A DNA stretch of 5,389 bases from Bacteroidota bacterium (GCA_023251595.1 JAHEYM010000309.1:1-5389), one strand, 5' to 3'. Counted from the stretch's first letter, positions 1-5,389 are shown. Numbers and translations: made by a program. Notes: generated by a model from the letters alone, not told the origin.

Positions 1-79
1 TAAAAATAATTGATGAAGTTACCCAAAAAAAACTCAGTGTAACTCTGTGAAATTAACTCTGTGAAACTCTGTGTTTAAA
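1..79. repeat. Left copy of a 79-bp direct repeat flanking the GxxExxY gene
   Basis: This segment matches 602-680 at a constant offset of 601 bp with three mismatches (positions 25, 26 and 74). It contains the heptamer series CTCAGTG (33-39), CTCTGTG (43-49), CTCTGTG (57-63) and CTCTGTG (67-73). In the right-hand copy this series is the 3' arm of a long palindrome (551-678). Here the matching 5' arm would lie before position 1, so this is probably a palindromic unit truncated by the window edge. The copy ends about 64 bp before the GxxExxY start codon. Confidence 0.93.
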
Positions 80-143
80 TACGATTTCCTGTCACCAGAT
101 TATTAATCCGATTTATAAACAACTAATTTTAAAACCAAAAAAA

Positions 144-515
144 ATGGAAATAAATGAAATTACCGAAAAAATTCTGAAGTGTGCCTTTAAAGTGCATACT
201 GAATTGGGTCCAGGACTTCTGGAAAGTGCTTATGAAGAATGTTTATTCTATGAAATAAAACAATCGGGACTAATTGTTGAGAAACAAAAGGCACTCCCTT
301 TAGTCTACTATGATGTAAAATTAGACGCCGGTTACAGAAGAGATTTATTAGTTGAGAACGCTCTTGTGGTTGAAATCAAAGCAATAGAGGCGTTCACTGA
401 CGTGCATACTTCACAAGTTCTGACATACCTAAAGCTTTCCAAATGCAAAATTGGTTTACTCATAAACTTCAATGTTGCATCATTAAAAAACGGAATAAAG
501 CGACTTGCTAAATAA
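144..515 (+). CDS. GxxExxY family protein, PD-(D/E)XK nuclease-like
   Basis: The 123-residue product matches the GxxExxY family, a small family of unknown function assigned to the PD-(D/E)XK nuclease-like fold. The naming motif is G24-L-L-E27-S-A-Y30 in the N-terminal helix region. The candidate catalytic core is D67 (in YRRDLL), then E77-I-K79 (in VVEIKA), with Q91 and Y95 on the following helix. That is the order expected of an intact D...ExK active site. Its length is typical of the family and there is no signal peptide, so it should be cytoplasmic. The ATG follows an A-rich tract without a Shine-Dalgarno sequence, which is normal in Bacteroidota, and the GxxExxY motif sits at the usual distance from this start. 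The gene stands alone between two copies of a heptamer repeat (1-79, 551-680), so a role in maintaining or moving those repeats is possible. Nuclease activity is inferred from the fold and is not demonstrated for this protein. Confidence 0.93.
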   Translation: MEINEITEKILKCAFKVHTELGPGLLESAYEECLFYEIKQSGLIVEKQKALPLVYYDVKLDAGYRRDLLVENALVVEIKAIEAFTDVHTSQVLTYLKLSKCKIGLLINFNVASLKNGIKRLAK

Positions 516-550
516 ATTTCTATAGTGGTTAACAGAGGATTCCAAAATAA

Positions 551-678
551 TAACCACGGAGTTTCACAGAGTAAGGCACAGAGTTTCACAGAGAAAAAAA
601 ATAAAAATAATTGATGAAGTTACCCCGAAAAAACTCAGTGTAACTCTGTGAAATTAACTCTGTGAAACTCTGTGGTTA
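551..678. repeat. Long imperfect palindrome of phased CACAGAG/CTCTGTG heptamers
   Basis: The outer arms 551-572 and 657-678 are inverted repeats of 22 bp with one mismatch (558/671), which would be a G-U pair in RNA. After an asymmetric 4/6-nt internal loop, inner arms 577-593 and 634-650 pair over 17 bp with two mismatches, leaving an A-rich loop at about 594-633. The left arm has CACGGAG (555) and CACAGAG (565, 577, 587). The right arm has CTCAGTG (634) and CTCTGTG (644, 658, 668). If transcribed, the hairpin would lie 36 nt past the stop codon of the GxxExxY gene and could end or stabilise its mRNA. There is no T-tract after it, so a classical intrinsic terminator is not supported. It is more likely a dispersed repeat unit. 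Confidence 0.9.
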
Positions 679-680
679 AA
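602..680. repeat. Right copy of the 79-bp direct repeat
   Basis: This is 76/79 identical to positions 1-79 in the same orientation, and it forms the loop and 3' arm of the palindrome at 551-678. With the left copy it brackets the GxxExxY gene in a unit-gene-unit arrangement with a 601-bp period. The identity stops abruptly: beyond position 680 the sequence leads to the next gene, while beyond 79 it leads to the GxxExxY gene. Confidence 0.93.
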
Positions 681-774
681 ATGATTTAGCAATGTTTTTA
701 AGCCGGAAACCCGAGTATGAATCTGGGGTAGGTCTATTAATTCTTATACTCAGCTAAGTAAAACGCAAAAAATC

Positions 775-1365
775 ATGAACGATAAAACACCGCGAGAATT
801 ACTTCAGAATTTTTACAAAGAAAATAATTTACCTGTGGATGGAGGAGTGAATCTTTCGAATGTGAAAATTGAATTCACGAAAAAGATTCATATTTATTTT
901 CCAAATTTTGATGCAAGAAGAAAAGCCGTTGTGAAACACGATATTCATCATTTACTCACCGGTTACGAAACAAATGTTTGGGGCGAAAGTGAAATTAGTG
1001 CATGGGAAATCGGGTCCGGCTGCAAGAAATATTGGGCGGTATTTTTCATAGATACAAGTGGAACCATGTTGGGAATCCCGATCAAATTCAGAAGAGTTTT
1101 AAAGGCATTCGCGAGAGGAAGAAAAACGAAAAATTTATATCATGATTCAATTCCGACAGAGGTCGCGATGGACATGAAGATCTGTGAGCTTCAGTCGGTT
1201 CTCTATCTCGACAAATATCACAAAAATTCAAATCCCGGATTTATTGATTTCATTTTGTTTTTGACACTTATTTTGTTTGGAGAAATATACTCCATTATCT
1301 CTTTGCTATTTTTACCTCTCATTATTTTTTATACGATTTATATAAAACTGAAAATCACAAATTAA
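775..1365 (+). CDS. COQ4-like protein with C-terminal membrane segments
   Basis: The 196-residue product resembles the COQ4 family. Eukaryotic COQ4 acts in ubiquinone synthesis, at the C1 decarboxylation/hydroxylation steps and in organising the CoQ complex. The diagnostic stretch is H55-D-I-H-H59-L-L-T-G-Y64, then G70-E71, which fits the HDxxHx11E metal-ligand motif exactly (11 residues between H59 and E71). AWEIG (76-80) follows. The N-terminus has no signal peptide. Residues 155-190 are strongly hydrophobic and look like one or two membrane helices (about 155-169 and 171-190). The ATG is preceded by an A-rich tract. Cultured Bacteroidota mostly use menaquinone, so a role in ubiquinone synthesis should not be assumed; a shared fold and metal site is the safer reading. 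No quinone-pathway gene is visible nearby. The protein is shorter than typical eukaryotic COQ4. Confidence 0.72.
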   Translation: MNDKTPRELLQNFYKENNLPVDGGVNLSNVKIEFTKKIHIYFPNFDARRKAVVKHDIHHLLTGYETNVWGESEISAWEIGSGCKKYWAVFFIDTSGTMLGIPIKFRRVLKAFARGRKTKNLYHDSIPTEVAMDMKICELQSVLYLDKYHKNSNPGFIDFILFLTLILFGEIYSIISLLFLPLIIFYTIYIKLKITN

Positions 1366-1391
1366 TATGAAGATTGTCTTTCAATTTATCA

Positions 1392-1411
1392 AGACGTTGC
1401 GTGCAACATCT
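1392..1411. repeat. REP-like palindrome
   Basis: The arms AGACGTTGC (1392-1400) and GCAACATCT (1403-1411) are inverted repeats matching at 8 of 9 positions around a 2-nt centre, followed by CTACG. The core resembles the GACGTTGC/GCAACGTC palindromes that I recall as common in intergenic DNA of Bacteroidota and some other environmental bacteria. This copy seems decayed on its left side. It lies 27 bp after the COQ4-like stop codon and could fold in the mRNA 3' end, but it is not followed by a T-tract. Confidence 0.6.
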
Positions 1412-1418
1412 CTACGAA

Positions 1419-1466
1419 CCTTTCAACCTTTCAACCCTTCAACTTATCAACTTATCAACTTATCAA
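1419..1466. repeat. Six-copy 8-bp tandem repeat
   Basis: The units are CCTTTCAA (1419, 1427), CCCTTCAA (1435) and CTTATCAA (1443, 1451, 1459), an uninterrupted 8-bp register with consensus CYTWTCAA. The first two units are identical to each other, as are the last three. The array therefore looks like two sub-expansions joined by an intermediate unit. It is non-coding and sits directly after the REP-like palindrome. The 8-bp period is not a multiple of three and no reading frame covers it. Confidence 0.9.
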
Positions 1467-1546
1467 CATTTTGAGACCTACGAACCCCGAAAAAACCACC
1501 TAAAACGAAAATGTTAACAGAAACTTGTATTTATTGAAGTAAAATT

Positions 1547-1577
1547 TTGCAAATCAAAAGTATTCTGTGTAAATTTA
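1547..1577 (+). promoter_or_regulatory. Candidate Bacteroidota-type promoter for the large surface-protein gene
   Basis: TTG at 1547-1549 is followed, after a 20-nt spacer, by TAAATTTA at 1570-1577. This agrees with the known Bacteroidota sigma-A pattern (TTG, about 19 nt, TAnnTTTG) at seven of eight -7 positions. Transcription would begin near 1582-1585, giving a leader of about 30 nt before the ATG at 1614. The AT-rich setting makes chance matches likely, so this is only a candidate. Confidence 0.4.
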
Positions 1578-1581
1578 CACA
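1566..1581. promoter_or_regulatory. Perfect 16-bp palindrome overlapping the candidate -7 element
   Basis: TGTGTAAATTTACACA is a perfect 16-bp inverted repeat centred 40 bp before the start codon of the large surface-protein gene, and it fully contains the proposed -7 element. A second GTGTGT (1595-1600) can alternatively pair with ACACAC (1577-1582). A dimeric repressor site at this position would block the promoter. No specific regulator can be named. Confidence 0.4.
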
Positions 1582-1613
1582 CGCATAATTCTAAGTGTGT
1601 CCATTATAAAAAT

Positions 1614-4466
1614 ATGAGAACAAAAACTACAATTTTAGCAGGATTTACAATCCTTTGCGGGCTGTTTGCCACGCAGCAACTCAAAGCTCAAATCTGGGCA
1701 GGAAATGATACAATGGTCTGTGCCGGACAACCTGTCACCCTCACCGCGACTGTTAATTGCGGTTTGGCGACTACAGGTTATACCGAATCAACCATCGCGT
1801 ATAATCCTGATCCGTTCAATGTGGGGACAGCAACTACCCTCACGGACGACAACTGGACCAGTATAATTAACCTCCCGTTTTCTTTCTGTTTTTACGGAAA
1901 CACATACACTCAGTGTCTGATCGGGTCGAACAACATCATCACTTTTGATCTTACGGGTGCAGGCGGTTATTGTCAGTGGCCGATTAGTACTGCAAATCCT
2001 TCCGCTTCGAATCCGATGAACTCAATCATGGGTCCATGGCAGGATTTGTTGCCTACCGCAGGTGGAACGATTAAATACGCTACTTACGGCGCAGCTCCAT
2101 ACCGCCGTTTCTGTGCGGTTTATGATGCCGTGTCATTTTTCTCATGCACAGGTTCTCATTATTCCGGAGAGATGATCTTATATGAAAGCACCAACGCCAT
2201 TGAAATGCATGTCATGACCAAACCTGTTTGTTCCGGTTGGAATGCAGGAGCAGCAATTGAGGGTCTGCAGGATGGACCACCGGCACCTACAGGTGCTACA
2301 ATCACAGTTGGAGGAAGAAATTATCCAACCCAATTTACGCTCAACAACGATGCGGTTCGTTTCTGCGGAAACGGTGCGGTTGCATATTCAGTAAACTGGT
2401 ATGTTTCAGGAAATCCAACCGTGATCGGAACTGGTTTGACTCTTAATGTAAGTCCACTTGTTACAACCACTTATGTTGCTGAAGTTATTTATGCTTGTAA
2501 CAATGGAACTTCTACTGATACTGTTGTTGTCAACATGGGTGGAATGCCTATGTCACTCGATTCCGTTCCAACTGCTTGTACAGGGAGTACAGGTGTTGCC
2601 TTCCTCACAAGTGTAGGTGGTGCAGGTCCTTTTACATATTCATGGAGCCCATCAGGTGGTAATACGCCAACAGCCTCAAATCTTGCCGCTGGTCTGTATA
2701 CACTCACGGTCACTGATGCTGGATCAGGTTGTGTATCAAGCGATACCATTTCGGTAACAAGTTCTAGCGGACTGAGTGCAGTACAAGGTCAAACAGATGT
2801 TTTATGTCATGGTGGTACGACAGGCGTTGCATTTGTAACACCGACAGGAACTGCACCTTTTGGATACACATGGGTCGGTACTGTGAATGCCACAGGAACA
2901 GCATCAAATCTGGCTGCGGGTAACTATACATGTACAACCTCTGACGCGAACGCGTGCACGGTTAGTAATACTTTCATTATCACAGAACCACCCTCGTTAA
3001 CAGTCGCAACTGTTCCATCCCCTTCACTCTGTTTTGGTGGAGCGACAGGATCTGCAACATCTGCAGGAGCCGGTGGCGTTGGGCCATACACTTATCTGTG
3101 GTCTCCTTCGGGAGGTGCTGTTCAGAATGCAGTTAACCTTGCTCCCGGAACTTATACTGTGACCGTTACAGATGCCAATTTGTGTACAGCTACCCAAACC
3201 GCCGTCATCACTTCACCTCCTGCACTTTCAGTTACAACTTCTCCACCTGTTTCAATTTGTATTGGACAAAATACACAACTTACGGCAACCGGAGCCGGTG
3301 GAACACCCGCATATACCTACACCTGGAGCGATGGGCAAGCAGGATCTCCCGTAACTATGGCTCCCGCAGTGACAACGACGTATTCCGTCACTGTCACAGA
3401 TGCAAATGCCTGCACCTCTGTTTCTCCAACGGTAGTTGTTACAGTAAATCCTCCGCTCAATGTGGTGGCGTCAAATCCTGTCACAATTTGTATCGGACAG
3501 TCAGCTACAATCTCCGCAACCGGAAATGGTGGCGATGGAAATTATACCTACTCATGGAATAGTGGTGGCAATGGTGCGGGACCAATCGTGGTTACACCCG
3601 GCGCAACATTTACTTATGTTGTAACATTGACTGATGGATGCGGGTCTCCGGCCGTACAGTCGAATGTGACTGTTACTGTTGATCCACTTCCAACGGTGCT
3701 ATTCAGCGGATCTCCTCTCAGTGGTTGCTCTCCTCTCGGCGTTCAGTTTTTAGATGCATCTGTTATTGCCGGAGGTAATATTTCTGCCTGGAACTGGAAT
3801 TTCGGAGATGGAAATACCTCAAATCTTGCAGCTCCTGTTGACTCGTTCTACGCGGTGGGAAGTTATGATGTAAGTCTGACTGTCACCTCAAATCTTGGTT
3901 GCGTTCAGACAGCGACTGTTTCTGCAATGGTTACCGTTAATCCAAATCCTGTAGCCGGATTCCTGATGACTCCTCAGACAACCACTTTGTTCGATCCGAA
4001 AGTTACATTCAGTGATCGTTCGATCGGTGCTGACAGTCTCATCTTCTACGATTTCGGTGATAATACCGGATCCAACCTGCCAAGTCCTGTTCACCAATTC
4101 GGTGCTACCGGCACTTATCCCGTAAAACAATTCGTGGTTAATCAATTTGGATGTGTCGATTCACTCTACGAATTTGTGATCATCACTAATGACTTCACTA
4201 TTTATATACCGAATGCATTTACACCTGATCATGATGGTCACAACGATGTATTCACCGCCTCCGGCTCAGGGATTACGGATTATTCAATGGATATTTTTGA
4301 TCGTTGGGGAGAAGCCATTTTCCACACAACTGACATAAATCTTCCATGGGATGGTACAGTTTCAGGTGAAAAAGCAAAACCTGATGTTTATGTCTATTCA
4401 ATCTCAGTTAAAGATATCTTCGCTGTAGGTCATAAATATGTTGGTAAAGTTGCACTTCTCAGATAA
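1614..4466 (+). CDS. Large secreted multidomain protein with SprB-like, Ig-like and PKD modules and a type B T9SS C-terminal domain
   Basis: The 950-residue product begins with a Sec signal peptide (1-25, probable cleavage LKA-QIW). Residues 26-49 and 256-308 look like the two halves of one Ig-like domain, split by a domain of about 200 residues (50-250). That insert has a nidogen-like/adhesin look (INLPFSFCFYGNTY, IGSNN, GGTIKYATYG, IEMHV) and is seen in other Bacteroidota surface proteins. Three SprB-like repeats follow (about 314-383, 385-460, 461-536; NLAAGLYTLTVTDA type). Next come two Ig-like modules (537-613, 614-691), two PKD domains (692-777 with WNWNFGDG; 778-858 with FYDFGD), and a CHU_C/gliding-motility-associated C-terminal domain (861-950; IPNAFTPDHDGHNDVF, FDRWGEAIF, PWDG, ending GKVALLR). 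This architecture predicts export through the type IX system to the surface or medium, probably as an adhesin. A catalytic domain is not evident. The ligand is unknown. Confidence 0.92.
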   Translation: MRTKTTILAGFTILCGLFATQQLKAQIWAGNDTMVCAGQPVTLTATVNCGLATTGYTESTIAYNPDPFNVGTATTLTDDNWTSIINLPFSFCFYGNTYTQCLIGSNNIITFDLTGAGGYCQWPISTANPSASNPMNSIMGPWQDLLPTAGGTIKYATYGAAPYRRFCAVYDAVSFFSCTGSHYSGEMILYESTNAIEMHVMTKPVCSGWNAGAAIEGLQDGPPAPTGATITVGGRNYPTQFTLNNDAVRFCGNGAVAYSVNWYVSGNPTVIGTGLTLNVSPLVTTTYVAEVIYACNNGTSTDTVVVNMGGMPMSLDSVPTACTGSTGVAFLTSVGGAGPFTYSWSPSGGNTPTASNLAAGLYTLTVTDAGSGCVSSDTISVTSSSGLSAVQGQTDVLCHGGTTGVAFVTPTGTAPFGYTWVGTVNATGTASNLAAGNYTCTTSDANACTVSNTFIITEPPSLTVATVPSPSLCFGGATGSATSAGAGGVGPYTYLWSPSGGAVQNAVNLAPGTYTVTVTDANLCTATQTAVITSPPALSVTTSPPVSICIGQNTQLTATGAGGTPAYTYTWSDGQAGSPVTMAPAVTTTYSVTVTDANACTSVSPTVVVTVNPPLNVVASNPVTICIGQSATISATGNGGDGNYTYSWNSGGNGAGPIVVTPGATFTYVVTLTDGCGSPAVQSNVTVTVDPLPTVLFSGSPLSGCSPLGVQFLDASVIAGGNISAWNWNFGDGNTSNLAAPVDSFYAVGSYDVSLTVTSNLGCVQTATVSAMVTVNPNPVAGFLMTPQTTTLFDPKVTFSDRSIGADSLIFYDFGDNTGSNLPSPVHQFGATGTYPVKQFVVNQFGCVDSLYEFVIITNDFTIYIPNAFTPDHDGHNDVFTASGSGITDYSMDIFDRWGEAIFHTTDINLPWDGTVSGEKAKPDVYVYSISVKDIFAVGHKYVGKVALLR
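2553..3686 (+). repeat. Five tandem ~76-residue modules within the large surface protein
   Basis: Residues 314-691 form five consecutive modules whose first cysteine recurs at 322, 398, 473, 549 and 626 (spacing 75-77 residues). A second cysteine lies 50-51 residues later in each. The first three modules resemble SprB repeats and the last two Ig-like repeats of the type CIGQxxxxxATG...TxTYxVTxTD. DNA-level similarity is visible between the last two modules (for example CAATTTGTATTGGACA against CAATTTGTATCGGACA) but has largely diverged elsewhere. Confidence 0.8.
4194..4463 (+). other. Type B T9SS sorting domain (CHU_C, gliding-motility-associated C-terminal domain)
   Basis: The last 90 residues (861-950) carry the ordered family motifs: IPNAFTPDHDGHND (Asp/Asn-rich loop after the first strand), a central IFDRWGEAIF strand, PWDGTVSG, then DVYVYSISVKD and the terminal GKVALLR. 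Type B domains direct cargo to the T9SS translocon. In studied cases they often need a co-expressed PorP/SprF-like partner, but none is visible in this window. Confidence 0.9.
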
Positions 4467-4467
4467 A

Positions 4468-4500
4468 AAGTCGTAAGTCAAAGAGTCAAAAGTTCTAAGT
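4468..4500. repeat. Degenerate AAGTC/AGTCAAA short repeats after the stop codon
   Basis: Just past the stop codon of the large gene lie AAGTC (4468), AAGTCAAA (4475), GAGTCAAA (4483) and AAGTTCTAAGT (4490), an imperfect short-period repeat. It lies in the 94-bp gap before the next gene, where I see no hairpin with a T-tract and no convincing promoter. The two flanking genes could therefore be co-transcribed. Confidence 0.5.
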
Positions 4501-4560
4501 GAATCACCTCATATTAAATTAACTTCCCTTTATTAATCAAACCAGGTTTATTCATTCAAA

Positions 4561-5389
4561 ATGAAAAAAATCAAACAAATCACACACCTTTTCTTCGTAG
4601 CCTTCATTTTGACTTGTGCTTCAATTACCGCACAAAATCAGAATAATGTAGTCCATCCGATTGATACACTCATCAACGGACAGAGAATAGGCAATCCCGC
4701 TATGAGTCCCCAAAACGGAAACAGTTCGCTGGGATTGAGTTATTCGAATCAGTTGTGTGGTTTGAATTACGTGACAGGGTCACAAATGATTACAACTCGT
4801 TATAACCCGTATGCCATTTCGACATTCGGAACGGGTCTCCCTACTTCAGTGACTGTGAGTGGTCTCCCTGCAAATGCAGTGGTAGTCCAGGCTTTCATTT
4901 GGTGGGTTTGTTCTTACCAGAGCGGATCGAGCATTACACCTACTGTGACAGTAACAAATCCTAATGCCACGGTCGTTACATTCCCAGCCGCGCTTATTGG
5001 GGCTGATGGACCAAAATGTTGGGGTGAAACAGGTACGAGAGTTTTCAGGGCTGACGTAACTTCGAATGTCATTCCCTGTGATGGCGTGTACAACATCGAC
5101 ATTACCGGTAACTCTGTTTGGGAAGTTGATGGTTGCACCATGATGATTATTTATCAGGATCCTGCTGCTACATGGCAAGGAAGTATCTATATTGCAGACG
5201 GATGTATGTCTGTTCAGGGAGGAAATTTAACCCCTACACTTACAGGATTTAACGCATGCTCTGCATCTAACACGGGACGTGCATTCTTGATGGCTTCTGA
5301 TCTTCAGGATAATGTTGCAACTACTCACCCTACTACGCTGAATGGGGTTACAACCAACTTTCCGCAAAATTTCTGGAACTTTGATGAAG
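4561..5389 (+). CDS. Exported protein, N-terminal part, cut by the window edge
   Basis: The frame opens at ATG 4561 and stays open for 276 codons to the right edge, so the C-terminus is missing. Residues 1-24 are a signal peptide (KKIK basic start, hydrophobic LFFVAFILT, probable cleavage ITA-QNQ). C19 is not in a good lipobox because T precedes it. The mature part is rich in Thr, Ser, Asn and Gly and beta-like. Its motif series is GLPANAVVVQAFIWWVCSY (101-119), FRADVTSNV (162-170), GVYNIDITG (175-183), VDGCTMMIIYQDP (189-201) and NFWNFDE (270-276). This pattern (a strand with WW, then ADVT, then a strand like MMIIYQDP) recalls DUF3344-type or related extracellular beta-domains of surface proteins, a weak assignment made from memory. 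It lies 94 bp after the large type IX cargo gene on the same strand, and it may carry a T9SS domain downstream. Its function is unknown. Confidence 0.88.
   Translation, partial: MKKIKQITHLFFVAFILTCASITAQNQNNVVHPIDTLINGQRIGNPAMSPQNGNSSLGLSYSNQLCGLNYVTGSQMITTRYNPYAISTFGTGLPTSVTVSGLPANAVVVQAFIWWVCSYQSGSSITPTVTVTNPNATVVTFPAALIGADGPKCWGETGTRVFRADVTSNVIPCDGVYNIDITGNSVWEVDGCTMMIIYQDPAATWQGSIYIADGCMSVQGGNLTPTLTGFNACSASNTGRAFLMASDLQDNVATTHPTTLNGVTTNFPQNFWNFDE

Noticed and set aside
33..73. CRISPR-like reading of the repeated CTCTGTG heptamers
   Set aside because: The repeats are only 7 bp with 3-7 bp spacers, are palindromically arranged, and have no unique spacers of CRISPR length or cas genes nearby.
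124..131. TAATTTTA as a -7 promoter element for the GxxExxY gene
   Set aside because: It matches TAnnTTTG at seven of eight positions, but no TTG lies at the right distance upstream and it is only 12 nt from the start codon in very AT-rich DNA.
525..538. GTGGTTAACAGAGG as a further, partial copy of the palindrome terminus
   Set aside because: The 8-bp match to 672-679 plus a degenerate ACAGAG is too short to separate from chance.
332..589. 85-codon reverse-strand open frame overlapping the GxxExxY gene and the repeat
   Set aside because: It is antisense to a clear family gene, runs into the non-coding palindrome, and its translation shows no recognisable domain.
551..678. Intrinsic terminator for the GxxExxY gene
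   Set aside because: The stem is strong, but no T-tract follows either arm, and the unit appears to be repeated on the other side of the gene, so a repeat element explains it better.
1614..1660. Lipoprotein signal for the large surface protein, using C15
   Set aside because: C15 is inside the hydrophobic core and the preceding residues (TIL) do not fit a lipobox; cleavage after A25 fits a standard signal peptide.
3182..3562. 126-codon forward open frame inside the large surface-protein gene
   Set aside because: It is an out-of-frame shadow of the repeat modules; its translation is unstructured, rich in Tyr, Ser and Arg, and has no family features.
4846..5178. Reverse-strand open frames (110 and 75 codons) opposite the last gene
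   Set aside because: They are antisense to a frame with a signal peptide and coherent domain-like sequence that is open to the window edge. The forward frame explains the region better.

Overview
The window looks like a piece of a Bacteroidota chromosome or metagenomic contig, probably from an environmental Chitinophagales/Sphingobacteriia/Flavobacteriia-type lineage. The evidence is a large exported protein with SprB-like, Ig-like and PKD modules ending in a CHU_C (type B, gliding-motility-associated) type IX secretion C-terminal domain. Start codons are preceded by A-rich tracts with no Shine-Dalgarno sequence, one intergenic region carries a plausible TTG/TAnnTTTG-type promoter, and intergenic DNA is AT-rich with short degenerate repeats. 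I cannot name the genus.

Layout. Positions 1-680 hold a small GxxExxY-family protein gene (PD-(D/E)XK nuclease-like fold) between two near-identical direct repeats (1-79 and 602-680). The right copy is half of a long imperfect palindrome (551-678) built from phased CTCTGTG/CACAGAG heptamers. The left copy looks like the end of an equivalent palindrome cut by the window edge. Positions 775-1365 encode a COQ4-like protein with an intact HDxxHx11E metal-ligand motif and a hydrophobic, probably membrane-embedded C-terminus. Positions 1366-1613 contain no gene but hold a REP-like palindrome, a six-copy 8-bp tandem repeat, and a candidate promoter whose -7 element lies inside a perfect 16-bp palindrome.

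Positions 1614-4466 encode the 950-residue multidomain surface or secreted protein. After a 94-bp gap, position 4561 begins a second exported protein that runs off the right edge (276 codons visible). The last two genes share orientation, both have signal peptides, and are plausibly a surface-protein pair made for export across the inner membrane by Sec. The first is then destined for the type IX system; the destination of the second cannot be seen because its C-terminus is missing.

All four genes lie on the + strand, but the long gaps and repeats between the first three argue against a single operon. The strongest candidate for something little described is the GxxExxY gene with its flanking heptamer palindromes, which has the layout of a repeat-plus-nuclease cassette. 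That link is an inference from one locus and needs comparison between genomes.
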